DNA of 64,000 nucleotides from Zychaea mexicana. Its lineage: Eukaryota; Mucoromycota; Mucoromycetes; Mucorales; Lichtheimiaceae. Made by a program: the position numbers and the translations under genes. Below the pieces are notes generated by a model. It was given only the letters and a program-made list of their open reading frames with translations. It was not told the DNA's origin and did not search any database. Shown here one piece after another: positions 1 to 12,229 of the stretch. The stretch lies in assembly GCF_025766255.1 (NCBI RefSeq), contig NW_026516716.1:124001-188000 (forward strand). The letters run 5' to 3'. Within the stretch, counting starts at the first letter, position 1, and each line of letters opens with the position of its first letter.

Positions 1-1
1 C

Positions 2-1548
2 AGTAACAGCGCCATGATTTTCAGCGAGGACGAGGATGAGCCATCACCGCTCGGCTCCTCTTTATCGCACGGCAATAATGGCAACAATATGCTATCTTCG
101 TTATTCCCCAACATACGAGGATCATCCCACAGCTCAGCGGCCGGTGGCGGTGGTGGTGGCTTCACCGATCCAATGTTAACGTCCCCTGCCTATCATTGTT
201 TCCAGGCCGAAAATGCGCTCATCACACTAAAGCAAGTCGTTCGTGATGATGGATGGAAAAAGGCATTGAAGCATAAAAGTGGTGTGGTAGTCCATATGAA
301 AAATGGGGTGAATAAGGCAGACAAGACTCCATTGTTCAAGGGCCAGGCCATCATCCAAGGATTTTCACCCCAGTCAATTTTTTACGTGATTGGAATGCGC
401 AGATTGTGGGACGAAAAGTAAGTCATCTTTTCTGGGTCGTTCCATACATAATGGGAGATCATTATACCTCGATGACGGTCGTCTACAATGTAGAAATCAT
501 TTCTCATTCTCTAGCTATGAAGATGGAAACCTCATCGAGAACCTAAATGAGACAACGTCTTTGACATACGAAGTCAGTAAGGCAACAGCAACTTCCAAGT
601 ACGTTTTTTGTTTGTGTCGCCACGATGAATTACTTAGATTCTGTACTACCATGTCATTTCTGCTCTTATTTCTCTTCAATCCTGACCCACACAAACTATT
701 CATTATTGTTGTTAGGCCACGAGATTTATCACTTATTGAGAAAATCGAATGCACTCATGATGGAGCCATTATCTTTGCATGCACAAGCGTCGAATCGCCA
801 CGTATCCCTAAAATCCCTGGAAGAGTCCGTGCACAAATCAAAGTAAGCGTGCAACCTTATTCCTTCTGAGATTCGTCGTACAAAAGCATTGACACGCGAA
901 AAACTTTTGTGTGAAATAGCTTCAAGGTTGGATACTTGAACCAATTCGTGGAAGCATAACACCAGCAACCCGAGTGACCTTTGTCACTCAAGAGAATATG
1001 AAGGGATGGATCCCTGGTTTCACCAAAAAGTCACTAGCACGTCGGCCGTTGGTGATTGCTGCAATCAATGATTACTTGCAGCGAAAGGCAGATCGAATGC
1101 GAGCTCAGAAAAAGTCTTCACAGCATGCACCGCGACCTTCCCTTTTCGGCACAAGTAACAATAGCAATACTCTGGAACCGCCTCCACCAACGAAACGTAA
1201 ACCACATCGGTAAATCAATGACTTCTCTCTCAGGAGATGGGGTTCTCAAGAAGATGTTTATATCATCACTAGTATACTGACTCGCTGTTGTAGAATCCTC
1301 ACACAGCAACATGCGTTATCTAGCCAACAAAGTTTCGAATCGGCTATGTTTGATCCATCGCCCACATCTTCACAGCGCTCCTCGCAGCGTTCTATCCTCG
1401 TCGACCAAAGTTCAACATATCCAGCAACCAAAAATCAGCATAGCAGCACTCAGCGGAAACATATTACGTTTGCGGAAAGCGATGTTTCTGACCGAGAACC
1501 GGATGATGTCCCAACCCTTTCACCTACAACTCTGAAACAAATTCCATC

Positions 1549-1580
<32 letters not shown>

Positions 1581-3391
1581 CCCAGCACCGACAACAACAA
1601 AGACAGACAATTCCGTCTCGACATTTATACCCATCTCATCGTCATCCAACGAAAAAGGTAGAAAGCTTAGAATTGCTGAAACGACTCTCTTCATCTCTCG
1701 ATGACTGGATGACCAAAGGCGAAATTGACGGTGTTAAGCTTTATACAAAAGCTCAACCTGACCGTCCCTCCTTCCTTCGTGGCGATGGCGTGATTGAAGG
1801 TGAATGGACAGCTGAACAATTATGCTCTTTGATCCACTGCTATGGCGCCCGAAAGATATGTAAGCATCTTACTCTTTAAACCTACTGTGCTACTATTGCT
1901 GGAAACATATACAAGATGTGCGCAAAAAAGATGTAAACTCACAATAACACATCTTATGATATCAGGGGATGAGCGATTCGAAGGAGGTCAAGTGGTCGAA
2001 CGGTTTAGTCAAAAAGAATATCTCGTTCATTGGTCATTACGCAACATGTATCCCGTAACAAACTGTGATATTTCAGCAATCACGACCATTGAGACGAATT
2101 CTTCAACTGGAACCATATATACAGCGAGCACCAGCGTCAACGATCCATTGATTCCAGCTTCGACAAAAGAGGCAAATGGCAGCAACAGTGGCCATATCCG
2201 TGGTCACACCGACTTATACGGCTGGATGTTTACGTCTAATCTGGGCGAGGGAGGACGCACGAAATCTGTCAATGTAACCATGGTGTGTAACCTTGTCTAC
2301 AAGTGTCATGTACCAGCAAATGTAGCCAAGGTGATGGAGAATGAAATGCTGGCGTCAGTGGCCAATGTACGCAACTATATCCAAAAGTATGGTTGTCCAC
2401 CGTATATTCGAAGAGTAGCTGGCAAAGTAGTAGAAGAGGATTTCGAGGCGAAGACAGGAACGTACCAAGTAACTTTTATCGCCAAGCACGAGCCATCCCA
2501 GGCGTACCGGCAACGCAAGTCCGGCTGGTGCACAGATATTCGGGTGCACAAATCAGTATACTCCGGGGGACTGGACGTTAAGGTGTCGCCTACAGAAGGA
2601 ACGCGCGTGGAAATGACGTCGGACCACAAAAGCGTGCGGATCTTCACCACTAGCTCGGAAATGGAGGGAAAGCGAGTTGTTGTGTTATTAACCACAGAGA
2701 ACCGATCGACTGGTGCGGAAAAAGATGTGGCTTTTGGAAGCTCGAGTAAGCAGCAGCAGCGGCAGCCCGGGATGGAAGAAGAGAAGAATATTAATGTTGA
2801 AAATGAAGAAGGTAGGGGTCGCCCTTGTAAATTTGGTAGTAGCGAGAAGATAATCTTAAGCCTAAATAATGGATTTTTTCTAGTATCTTTGAAAGAACCA
2901 GCTCAACTACCATCCCTACAGCACCAACAGCAGCAATCAGTGCTGTCTGCGACTGAAAAGGTCTCAACAGGACAAGCTGAACCAGCGCCTGTAACACCAA
3001 CGTCCTCCACCCACTCGATTTTAAACCATCCATTACATCCATTACAAGCAGCTTCAATAGCACAGACACCGCCTAATGATCAGCAGGCACCTTTATCTCC
3101 AACAGCATTCTCTCACATATCTACAGCATCGGGTAATCTACAAGTTCCAAAAGGCTATATGCTGGTGCCACAAAGCCATCAGGTATCTACTACTGTAAAA
3201 CAAATAATTCTGTTGATTTACAAGAATGAAAAGAATGATGTTCTGAGATCTTCACTTGTTTAAATTATTAGAGCAATAATATCATTATTATATCGGACGA
3301 TCTCACGTTTAATGGACAGCAACTGGCCGTTGTGTTTCTTGCAATGGTTCTTTGTTACTACATGGGCAAATTTGCTTGCTCATGCTCATAA
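2..3391 (+). CDS. Two-START-domain lipid-transfer-like protein with C-terminal membrane tail (5' partial)
   Basis: Eight exons fit in phase: <2-417, 515-598, 716-842, 920-1209, 1294-1859, 1966-2811, 2884-3182, 3272-3391 (911 aa from the Met at 14; the frame is open to the window edge, so the true start may lie upstream). The first START domain covers roughly residues 60-285 (motifs NETTSLTYEVSK, FACTSVESPRIPKIPGRVRA, GWILEPI). The second covers about 427-735 (LKRLSSSLDDW, WDERFEGGQVVERF, YPVTNCD). A Gln/Ser-rich linker carries a CAA/CAG tract near 1551-1580. The last exon adds a hydrophobic stretch (QLAVVFLAMVLCYYMG) ending nine residues later, so it looks like a tail anchor. START domains bind sterols or phospholipids and move them between membranes; the tail suggests attachment to an organelle surface. 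The 72-nt intron 2812-2883 is in frame, so its retention would not break the protein. Ligand is unknown. Confidence 0.88.
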
Positions 3392-3617
3392 AAGCCATTC
3401 TTCATATCTAGCGAGCTCCTATTTACAGCGCCTGCGACCATTAGAAATTGCCACTACCACATGATTTTGACGTACTATTATTCTTACTACTATATAACTA
3501 CCTTTTTATAATAACTACAACGCACAGGCATGCTACATACACACATTGGATACTACTGCAGCATTTACCTATACTGTCTTTTTTATTGTCAAATTTTACT
3601 ACAGCGATTGATCATGA

Positions 3618-5328
3618 TTAAAGAAGAGGAGCCTGGCGTATCCATTTCTTCATAATGGCTTCAACATAATGATCGACTTCCAAGCGTATTTCAACAATCA
3701 AAATATCCGACTTGTGCACCTCGATGAGCGCTGCGCGTTCTGCCTGACGGATCGCAGTGAGTTCAGTTTCATCATCGATAGCCTTTCGAGCAGTCTTGGC
3801 TTGTTCAATGACTTGACTCTCTGCATTTTTCCGTAGAATATCCATATCGCTCTTGACCTCTTCGGCAATACTGCGAATGGCTTCTCGTTGTTTTTTCGTT
3901 ACTGGCTGTTGTTGTTGTTGGGTGTGCTGCTTATCTTCAAATCGTTTTGGTAAATAATGCTGTACTGTACGCAACTGCTCATCCAGCTTTGTCCGTGCCT
4001 GCGTAGCCACTGTCAAAATAGCTTGAATTTCTTTGTCAGGTAGCTGTGTTTCGTAAGGTGTCATGGTAGCCGAGTAGTAGTCATCGAATGCGTCATTTTC
4101 GTGGTCGTCACCGTCGTCATGTGTAGATGCAGTAGGGTGTTGTTTGCTCAAATATGCATGTAATTGATCGGTGATTACAGTTTGTAACCCCTTGGCATGA
4201 TCGATTGTTTGTGCACGGATAGTCTTGGCCCGATCCAGTACTTCTAAGGCCCGATCCAAGGCAGCGCTCTGTAACAGCTTCGCTTGGTCCGATACGTCCG
4301 GACTCCACTCGTCATACCATGCTCGCATTGTGTCGGTATAAGGTTCCACGTGTACTTTGTATAATTCATTTTTAAGTAATTGGGCAAAGTTTTGTTTAAT
4401 AGGTTCGCTCGCTGTGCATTGGCGGTTGTTGATTTTTGTTGCATCGTGGCCTCGTAAAACGTAGTAGGTAGCAGCTACTACAATAGAAACTGTCAAAAGC
4501 CGGTTGATCAACGTCGCGATGGTTCGCTACGTAGGATTAGGATTTTTCATATTGGTTTCGATTATTAGCTAACGCGTATAATATCCAGCTTTAACAGCTC
4601 TTTCGACACTTTTCCCCGTGCAGACAGACAAAGACAAGCTCCTCTTTTCTCGCTTCCTGTATAAAGGGAGAGAGAGAAAGCGAGGTATAGCCTGTCTATG
4701 ATTATTGCGCGTAGTCTTTCTTTCCTTCTCCCTTTCTTACCATGAAGCCCTATATACAGAACGAGTGTCGTTAGGTTAATTATTCATACAATCACGATTC
4801 CTAAACTGGCATACACGTTCACCTTGAGGGGTTCTTGATTGACATGCGATGCAGGAAATGCAGTGGTTGTTTGCACAGTTGCATAAGGTACATCGTGGGC
4901 CGGTAATGCTTTAGGTAACTTTGTAGATGGCACACTTGATGTCTTTACTACTGTGTTTATTAGCAGCCGCAGAGAACGAGAAAGAAGGAAATGTAAGTCA
5001 ATACATATTTGTTATGTCGTTTGTTATGCATTAGAGACGCCAACAACAATGTCCGATTGTTTGGGTTTCCGCGCGGAAGAGAAAAAGGAGGAAACAAAAA
5101 GTAGTAATGGCAGGAGAAAAAAAAAACAAGGCAGAAAAGCTTTCTCTTCTTCACGCGTGCCCGGGCCCAGTTTTTCGAAGTTACTGTACCGGAATAAAAC
5201 TCGTTATTGTCTTTACTACTGCCGTTGTTGCCGTTGTTGCCGTTGTTACTGTTGTTACTGTTATTTGCACCTCTTTTCGTTTTCTTGGTTTTGCCATTGC
5301 GTTGATTTCCGTTTTTTTTGGCAGGCAT
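3618..5328 (-). CDS. Uncharacterised Asn-rich, single-pass membrane protein with long helical C-terminal region
   Basis: I propose three exons: 5190-5328, 4790-4950 and 3618-4526 (402 aa). All junctions are in phase (donors gtacag and gtatga; acceptors acag and gtag). Read alone, the middle exon runs into a stop right after the donor, as expected for intron read-through, and the long 3' frame has no ATG before its membrane segment. The N-terminus is basic (MPAKKNGNQRNGKTKKTKRG) followed by an Asn/Gly/Ser repeat. A hydrophobic segment (TVSIVVAATYYVL) lies near residue 115. The remaining ~280 residues are rich in Ala/Glu/Lys/Gln with helix-like spacing, an acidic patch (DDGDDHENDAFDD) and a short Gln run. 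I do not recognise the family. A splice-independent 3' frame alone would be 3618-4526. Membrane anchoring with a helical, possibly coiled-coil exposed region is inferred. Confidence 0.6.
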
Positions 5329-6312
5329 GTTTAAGAAGTTGCAAAAAGATAATTAAAGCAAAAAGAAGGAATGAACTAGAGCGAGAGAGAAAGAGCAAGG
5401 AGTGAAAGAGGAAAAGAAAAACAAAACTGGTCCCTCACACGTAGCGAGTTTTTTTAAGGAGCCATACGAGTTGCAGAGTAACCCGAACCAGTCTTGTCAG
5501 TTATATAAGTTATTTGGTCGGACGTACGTTGTTTCGCCACTTGCACAAGTTACCGAGACGAGGACTAATTCTTCTGGGTTTTTAAGTGTAACTTCCCAGG
5601 AGCCATTTTGCATAATTTTATAAATGGCCAGACATCAAATGTTTTTAGTTAGAGAGTCATGGCCTCCTCCCTATGTTGTTAAACATATCTGCTGAAGTGC
5701 TGAAAGTGCTTTTAAAATAGCGAATCCAGTTCAAGTATGGCCACTTTGGCAGTAACTTCTTGGAAATGGAATAGGCCTAATGGCCAGAACAAATATTTTG
5801 TTTCGCGAACTCTGCACGATTTATGTCACATGAAAAAGCTCTCACACTCGTCAATTTTGTAATATTAGTGAGCTTCAGTACCTGATGTTGGCCTTTTCTT
5901 CTCTTGCATTATGGAAGCTTTCTATTTAATGGTTCCAACGCACCAACAGTCTGTAACGACGATCATCAAAATTAATAGCGTAAAACGAACAATAGAAAAA
6001 CTTAAAATAATACGCGGGCCTGATCAACGGCAAAACAATCTACTCCAATCTAATTTAAGGTTTAAATCCTGGCAACGGTAGACCGGCCGACAGTTGCTAT
6101 GACAACATTTGCAGGTAACTGCTGCTATTATGCGAGCATCGCTTTAAAGTAATACGTATCGTAGAAGCTTATTCGAAATGAGTTAATATGTATTCGAGCT
6201 ATTATTCTTTCTTTTCTTGCAACAGCAAGACGCAAAGAAAAGAAGACCAACAATTGAGAATTGGTATAATGTGTAATGTATAGTATATGAAAGCTAAAGT
6301 TTTAAAGTTTTT
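5329..6312. other. Intergenic spacer, no supported gene
   Basis: About 1 kb between the start of the Asn-rich membrane protein and the stop of the ankyrin gene. It begins with a purine-rich tract (5340-5430), probably the promoter/5' UTR of the minus-strand gene. A 73-codon open frame on the plus strand (5402-5623) has no recognisable domain and I do not annotate it. Confidence 0.5.
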
Positions 6313-7844
6313 CTATTTTACAGCAGTCTCCTCTAATCCCAGGCTGCGTACTTTCTCCATCAGCATATTCACAGCATCCTGAATCAATGGATCACTATCC
6401 CGATTGTCCTGCATGCAGATACCGGATAGCTGGTCGGTGATGCTAACAATTGCTTGATTCAACTGCTGATCGGAATCCTTCCTCTCTCTTGCAAATAGAC
6501 GATCGGATATCCCGTGATAGTGTGGATTGGGATCTTGCGAGGGTAGACCATATGTCGTGATGTGCTTATTTGCTAGATGCGTGACTAAGACTTTAGTTAT
6601 CTAACAAATCAAGTGTGTTTGACGTGTAAATATTAGCTTTTTTTTCCATTCAAGTGAATACCAAAGTTCCGACACAAAACAGGGAGAGGGAAAAATGAGG
6701 GGTTGGAGGAACAAGATGTATACATACTGATTGTAAATCCTGGTACTCTTGCTGCGCGTTACTGCTCATCGTTGTGTTCTTTATCCGGCTGTTGTTGTCA
6801 CCTTCAGTATAATCATCGTCGTCATCTTCTTCGTCGCTGTTCTTGCTATCGTTGTAAAGAGCCAGTTGTGTCTGCCGCAAGTTGTCCATTTTGAGCTTTG
6901 CGAGTAGTAAAGGTGTTAATCGGAAAGGGTCGGATGCTGGTACACTGGCGCCTAGAAAAAACCGTAAGATGATATAATATGGCGTGTCCGTGAATCAGAA
7001 AATACAATTAACCGTTCAGATGGCTAAAATATATGTGCATGAATACAATCGAAAAGATGACATACCTTCTTCCAGAAGCATTAGCACGCAGCTAATGTTG
7101 CCAGCAAGAACCGCTGTTGTAACAAGAATACCTTGAGCTTTGGGACACGTTCATCATGACCATCATCTATCGCTTTTACCACGTAACATTCCCCCTCTTC
7201 TTCCTCCAATTTCTATCCTGTTTCACATTCCAAAGATACAAAAGGCTTCTTCCCCTTTCCGGTCCCAAATCCTTACCCATATGCATTGGTTGTAATCCGT
7301 CGACGTCGCCCACTCCATTATTCACATCCGATCCAGCCCGAATGAGCACCCGAGCTATCGCAGTTGCTTCTTGCAGATCATCTCTTCGTCCGCAAGCAAT
7401 ATGTAATGGTGTGCGAAGGTGATTATCACGTACATTATCTGGGTTGATACAGGAGAATGCCGATAACAATGCTTCCACTGATTTTATGAAAAAATACCGG
7501 AAGTTTTTATGTGTGTGTTAATTCTATGTTCTTTTCTTTCTGGCTGTTTCAAAATTCTTCTGCAATTCGAGAAAAGGGAGAGTATGAAGAGTTAGAATAC
7601 CATCCACAGCTTTCTTTCGTTTACAAGCATCCAGTAACACGGAATCGGCCTGTGTAAGTTGAAGTAATTCACGTAATCGATCGGCACGGCGATTGCGTCG
7701 GGCTTGACATGATTTCGTTATACGGTTTTGCATAATCCGAGTACGAGCGAGAGCGAAAAAGGGGGTATAGACGAAAAGCCCGTTCCTCTTTCCCGATCCT
7801 TCCTTTAATGAATCTGGGGGGGGACTAAATTGGGGTGTCGTCAT
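6313..7844 (-). CDS. Ankyrin-repeat protein
   Basis: Five exons on the minus strand: 7601-7844, 7277-7477, 7066-7137, 6728-6951 and 6313-6600 (342 aa from the ATG at 7844; a shorter start at 7733 gives 305 aa and removes a poorly structured leader). All junctions are in phase. Ankyrin repeats run over roughly residues 75-185: LLDACKRKKAVDVEALLSA, then DNHLRTPLHIACGRRDD, IARVLIRAGSDVN, then VTTAVLAGNISCVLMLLEEG, DPFRLTPLLLAKLK. The TPLHIACG and TPLLLAK motifs are diagnostic. After the repeats come an acidic low-complexity stretch (DEEDDDDDYTEGD) and a C-terminal ~95-residue helical segment ending in QDAVNMLMEKVRSLGLEE. Ankyrin repeats mediate protein-protein binding; the partner cannot be inferred. 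The N-terminal start is the least certain part. Confidence 0.82.
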
Positions 7845-7971
7845 CAAATCTATGCAATGTGAAATATCACTAGAATTGAATAGTCGCTATCATTTCTTTG
7901 TCGTATAGAGTACGTCATAGATCCTTTGCCACAGCTTTGCCGTTGTCACAGTGGCAGAATTTTGAATAGTA

Positions 7972-8606
7972 ATGGCCAGTAAGTGTGTACAACACTATTG
8001 TTGTTCAAGGAACTACTTTCTTCAGAACATCCTTGCCATTCATCCCACCCCAAAAGATCTTACACATACTGCAGTAGCGATTGATCATCATCATCGAATG
8101 TTTGTGATCGAAAGGAATAGAGTCGGTATATTGGAATTTAATCTTGATTTAGAAGCGGATACTCTTCGACAACCATCGCGGATGATGATTGTATAACCCC
8201 GCATGTGAGAGAGAAGAGATACTTCGTCTCTGTGTATGAGAGTGAAAGAATTTGGTGCGCTGTACGCTTGGCTAGTCAGGGATAAGCTATAGAAGATACT
8301 GAAGCTCCTAATGATAAAGGGGGAGGGAACAACCAGTATTAGCACTACACACAGGATTACATGTGGCAATTTTGTCCAACATGCCTATTCAGCACTCCGT
8401 TAATCAGGGAGCTCGCCATCTCTCTTTATTTGATCACGCGAACAGCTATGTCATATAGTGGGGAATTTCTAAGCTGCATACATACAAGCACCTTGTTGCT
8501 GTTTGCTCGTCGTCGAGTAAGAGAGAAGAATCTATAACTGCATGCATGATATTTAGGCAGGTCTTCTGACCCTCAATGAAATCTTAGAAGAAATGCGAAA
8601 TTGATG
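7972..8606 (+). pseudogene. Possible broken protein-coding gene (WD-repeat-like fragments)
   Basis: The frame 8026-8190 encodes protein-like sequence (DLTHTAVAIDHHHRMFVIER, then VGILEFNLDLEADTLRQPSR) and ends in a gtataa donor-like site. In phase with it, after an acceptor at 8407, comes GARHLSLFDHANSYVI, then a single in-frame TAG, then KLHTYKHLVAVCSSS to a gtaaga donor near 8516. An acceptor at 8570 continues in phase as SLLTLNEILEEMRN and a stop (8604-8606). The pieces resemble beta-propeller strands but I cannot assign a family. One in-frame stop and no clean start suggest decay. These frames are short enough that chance cannot be excluded in AT-rich DNA. Confidence 0.25.
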
Positions 8607-10753
8607 TTCTGGACACTCCTTCTGCATGCACAATTGTTTGAGTCTATTTTGATCTCATGTATCTAACCTCTTCAAGGCAGACCATTCTTTAGGTCTTGAA
8701 ATGACATTTAGGAGGAGCTCCACTACCTCACAAATACGGCGACATCCTTTCCATGGAGCAGTGCAAGTAATCCTCAAGACATACTTTCTCGTTTGCTCCT
8801 AATCTTGGCTTTTGTTGCATACGATAAAAAGTGACAAATTTGTTAGATTGGCGTTCATTTATGGCTCATATCAGTACAGTAGCTACTATCACTACTACCA
8901 TTGCAGTTTGCACAGTTTATATATAATACAAATCAGTGGTAATTAGTCTCGATAACGACTGAGTACGCTACTCCTTCGTCCATCTCCTCACAAATCCCCT
9001 CTCCACGGGTAGGTTCATCCAAAATGCTTATTTTGTAATATACAAGTAAATCATATGTCTCAATTACTTATTAGGCTCCTATTACTATGTAATATATATC
9101 ATAGACAGCATGTCAATATAACAAGAAATTGTCAAAGTACGATATAAAGCTGCACACATCTGTTGAGCAGCACCATGATAATCGGCTCGTTGAGTATTCA
9201 ATATTATGAGACTATATATCACAATGTTTTGAGTGCATTGTTCCACGATGTACAGGCGCATTCATTTTTGCATAATTCCATGTATTTCATACTAGTTACA
9301 GTACTGTACTCATTATGTATTTATTACTATTACTCGGAACATTATTACTCTTTCTCTACCCGTTCCGCTCAAAATAATCAAGCACCCACTCTTGTCTATA
9401 AAGTCATAACACAGAATATTATTAAAGTGAAATAGTGTATGATTTGAGGGTCCTCTTTTCTAAATGCATGAAATGTAATGTTCTTTTTTTGATCACAACA
9501 TTTGGAAATACTAGATGAGCTCAACATTCAACAGTGTCTTCCTATAAAGTATCATTGTTTTGTTGCTGCATTGATCGATGTATTACAGGATATGACACCG
9601 CTGGCTGATGATAAGCACCAGATTATTAGATCGTTTGCAAAAGTATAACTAGTCAGCTGTTAATATCGATTTGCTGAAAAGGAGTTATCATATATGATAA
9701 ATGTGTAATAACGATACAGCAGACAGAAACATGTTTTATGTCCTAGTGTACTGCAGAAGTGATTCAAGATTATACAATGAGCATCAATATATATTTAGAG
9801 TTACTGTAGCATGAACCTCCTTTGGATTTAGCATTGGATATGTACAAGCATTGAAAGAGATATCTACAAAAGTGGATTTTCGCAGCACATCGTGGCATTT
9901 TCTCTTGGATCGGCTCGTGCGCTTTGTAGGTGATGTTTATGTCTGTAAAACAAGATCCGAGAAGTGAACCTATACCGTAGCTTTGACTCGACATGTGATC
10001 ATGTACAGTATTGTAAAGAGAAGATGACTATGATTGTCGTCGCCTCTTTTTCGTAATCAATAGAAGTATCGATGGAAGAACGAAATGTCGAAGGAATTGC
10101 CACTTTAGGTTTTTTTATTGTACCACGAACCACCAATAATATGTCCTAGAACAATTGGCTGTTCAACCTTCTTATCAAGGAAAGTAGCCAATATGTATCA
10201 CCACACGATGCTGATGCTGTTGGGCGTAATACTGGATCGGCACCCAACACTAGAGTGGATCCTGTAAAGCATACTGTTGCTGATTTGTTTATTTTTTCTT
10301 GTCCCATTGCCCCAAATGCACATTTTTAATCGTAGATGTTGTCTTTAAAAAGTTCTTGCTTACCATTTTTTTGTAAAAATCAGTATAGACGGTTCCTACT
10401 TGTTTTCTGAAATCTCAAAGATATTCCTGTTTATGACACTTCTACTCAGTGAGGCGTGTGGGCAATAAGTTAAATTTCGAGCCACGCAAAAAGGGTTCAA
10501 CTCATTGCTGTAAGGGCACTTTAAAATGATTATTTATATATCCTGCGACTTCCCCTCTCCCTCCAACACCCCCCTTTCCCCACCCCGATATCTGCATATT
10601 TATTTGCGTCCCTACTTATTCTCAATCTTTCCATCTCTCCTCTCTGTCTTCCTCCCTCCTCTCTTTCACTCTTTACTCTTCTCCTCTTACTTTCTTTTTT
10701 CTATCTATCTGTCTATCTATCTAGCTCGCAAACAATTACCATCTCGCACACCT
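8607..10753. other. Long spacer with a few short open frames and a pyrimidine-rich promoter region
   Basis: Mostly AT-rich with no gene I can assemble. Short open stretches that follow AG acceptors (8712-8768, 9588-9650, 9832-9967, 10068-10150) read in a protein-like way but are under 46 codons and have no joinable phases. From 10545 to 10735 the plus strand is almost pure C/T, containing an ATCT microsatellite, and directly precedes the next gene start, so it is probably promoter/5' UTR. Confidence 0.4.
10700..10723 (+). repeat. ATCT/GTCT tetranucleotide microsatellite
   Basis: Repeated ctat/ctgt units just upstream (about 30 bp) of the ATG at 10754; lies in the pyrimidine-rich leader of the GATA-like/DUF3295 gene. 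Confidence 0.8.
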
Positions 10754-12229
10754 ATGGTTCCATCGCTCGGTCTTCCTGTACTATCGCTTGCTGTCACAAA
10801 TATCCATAAACTCGACGAAATAACCGATGAAAACATATCTTCCATGTGGAGTGGTATGCATAATTCCAACCAGCATTAAGCTGATACATAGCCATTGATC
10901 ATCATAATGTAGTAATAACATCGACGCTATCTGTATTTCTCTTTAGTGTTTTCTAAGTGTAAAGACAATCTAGAGAATGGCCGACGTTTAGAAAATCTTA
11001 GCTGGCGATTATGGTTTCGTGAATCAGTGATGGCAGATGGAAAAGGAGCAAGAGAAAAAACAGACACAGCCACTACTTTGACACTGTCAATGACAACAGC
11101 CGAACATGTACGCACACCCATCCCAATTTGTCCTACCAGTGCCACCATCACTACCACCAGCAGCTCCCTTCAGCAAGACGAGAAAACCCAGCACTATTTC
11201 GAGCCAACATCCTCTGCAGGATCTTCCATGAAAGACTCGGCCATCAGCGGCTGTGGCAGGTCCGCCAAACGATTGTCGGTCTCATCGTTTAAGCGTATGG
11301 TCTCATCTCTGGAGTACGACCATCCTGTCGAAGAAGCTAGACGAGCATACGAAGAGCAGTCGTCGGCAAGTAAGCCGACAGCGGAAGCAGCTCGGTTGTC
11401 GAAAGCAGCAGCAGCAGCAGCGGACCATGCAGAACCAACCAAAATTCGTGAGCAAGACAAGGCAGTAGCACCAGTAGCAGTGGCACATGACTTAGCATCA
11501 CAACCACGGAGTAAAAATAGTAGCAAATTTTATGTCAAGGAGAAGAATGTAGTATCACAAATGATTGGCAATCATGACGAAAACTTATTGGACGACGACG
11601 GAGACGAAGACGATACATGCAGCGAATGGTCTGCTCAGGATGATGAGACGGTGTTTGCAGACGACGACGACGAAAATGGGGACCGTAGCATTGCTCCTAC
11701 AAATAGCACCAATTGGGAATTTCAAAAACAGGTGCCGAAAAACGACGATCTTCCGAAAACGTCACTGTTATCTGTCATGCTGAAAAAATACGACCAAGGA
11801 TCTTCATCAAAACAGAAACTCAACGAAAGTAAAAACCATCACCATTACTTCCAGCAACAGCTTGCACAAGGTTCACAGCGAGCTATCGCGCGGTCATCCC
11901 ATACAAGACCAATACATCAACATAACCATTACAATCATAGAAAACCAGCTGTACCAGTAGGCATCAGTCGCGCAGGACGCATACATAATGCCAAAACTGG
12001 TAACGAATGCAGCGATTTATCGGAAAGTCTACAATTTTGCGTCGACTGGGAACGCCGTCAAAATGTGTCACCACCGATTGCAATACTGCAACAGCAACAT
12101 CAACGCCGGCTGTCGGCATGCGTTTCAACTAGCCGAGCAACAGCAATTTGTACTACTACTACTACTATTAATACGACAACGACAGCAACGGCCTTAACTT
12201 CTTGTTTCGACTCCTTTCGAGGATGGTAG
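10754..12229 (+). CDS. areA GATA-like N-terminal domain / DUF3295 nutrient-type transcription regulator
   Basis: Two exons, 10754-10853 and 10947-12229 (460 aa). The intron splits a Val codon inside the conserved module SSMWSVFSKCKDNLENGRR followed by LENLSWRLWFRE. That is the fungal 'nitrogen regulatory protein areA GATA-like' domain (PF08550, formerly DUF1752), here at residues ~28-60. The middle has basic Ser-rich segments, an Ala run and acidic patches (DDDGDEDDTCSEWSAQDD). Toward the C-terminus are motifs typical of DUF3295 (FQKQVPKNDDLPKTSLLSVM and LSESLQFCVDWERRQ). No Cys-X2-Cys GATA zinc finger is present. Proteins with this pairing act as regulators, some linked to nitrogen or TOR signalling in yeasts; I cannot say which role applies here. 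His/Gln-rich and Thr-rich low-complexity tails are visible. Start chosen because it gives a short leader directly before the domain. Confidence 0.85.

Noticed and set aside
4741..4743. ATG immediately followed by a gtaaga donor as a possible separate start for the 3618-4526 frame
   Set aside because: Phase fits, but joining to the exon 4790-4950 instead also fits and explains the otherwise orphan upstream exons; the three-exon model was preferred.
11194..11526. 110-codon minus-strand frame within the regulator gene
   Set aside because: Antisense shadow of the conserved DUF3295 coding sequence.
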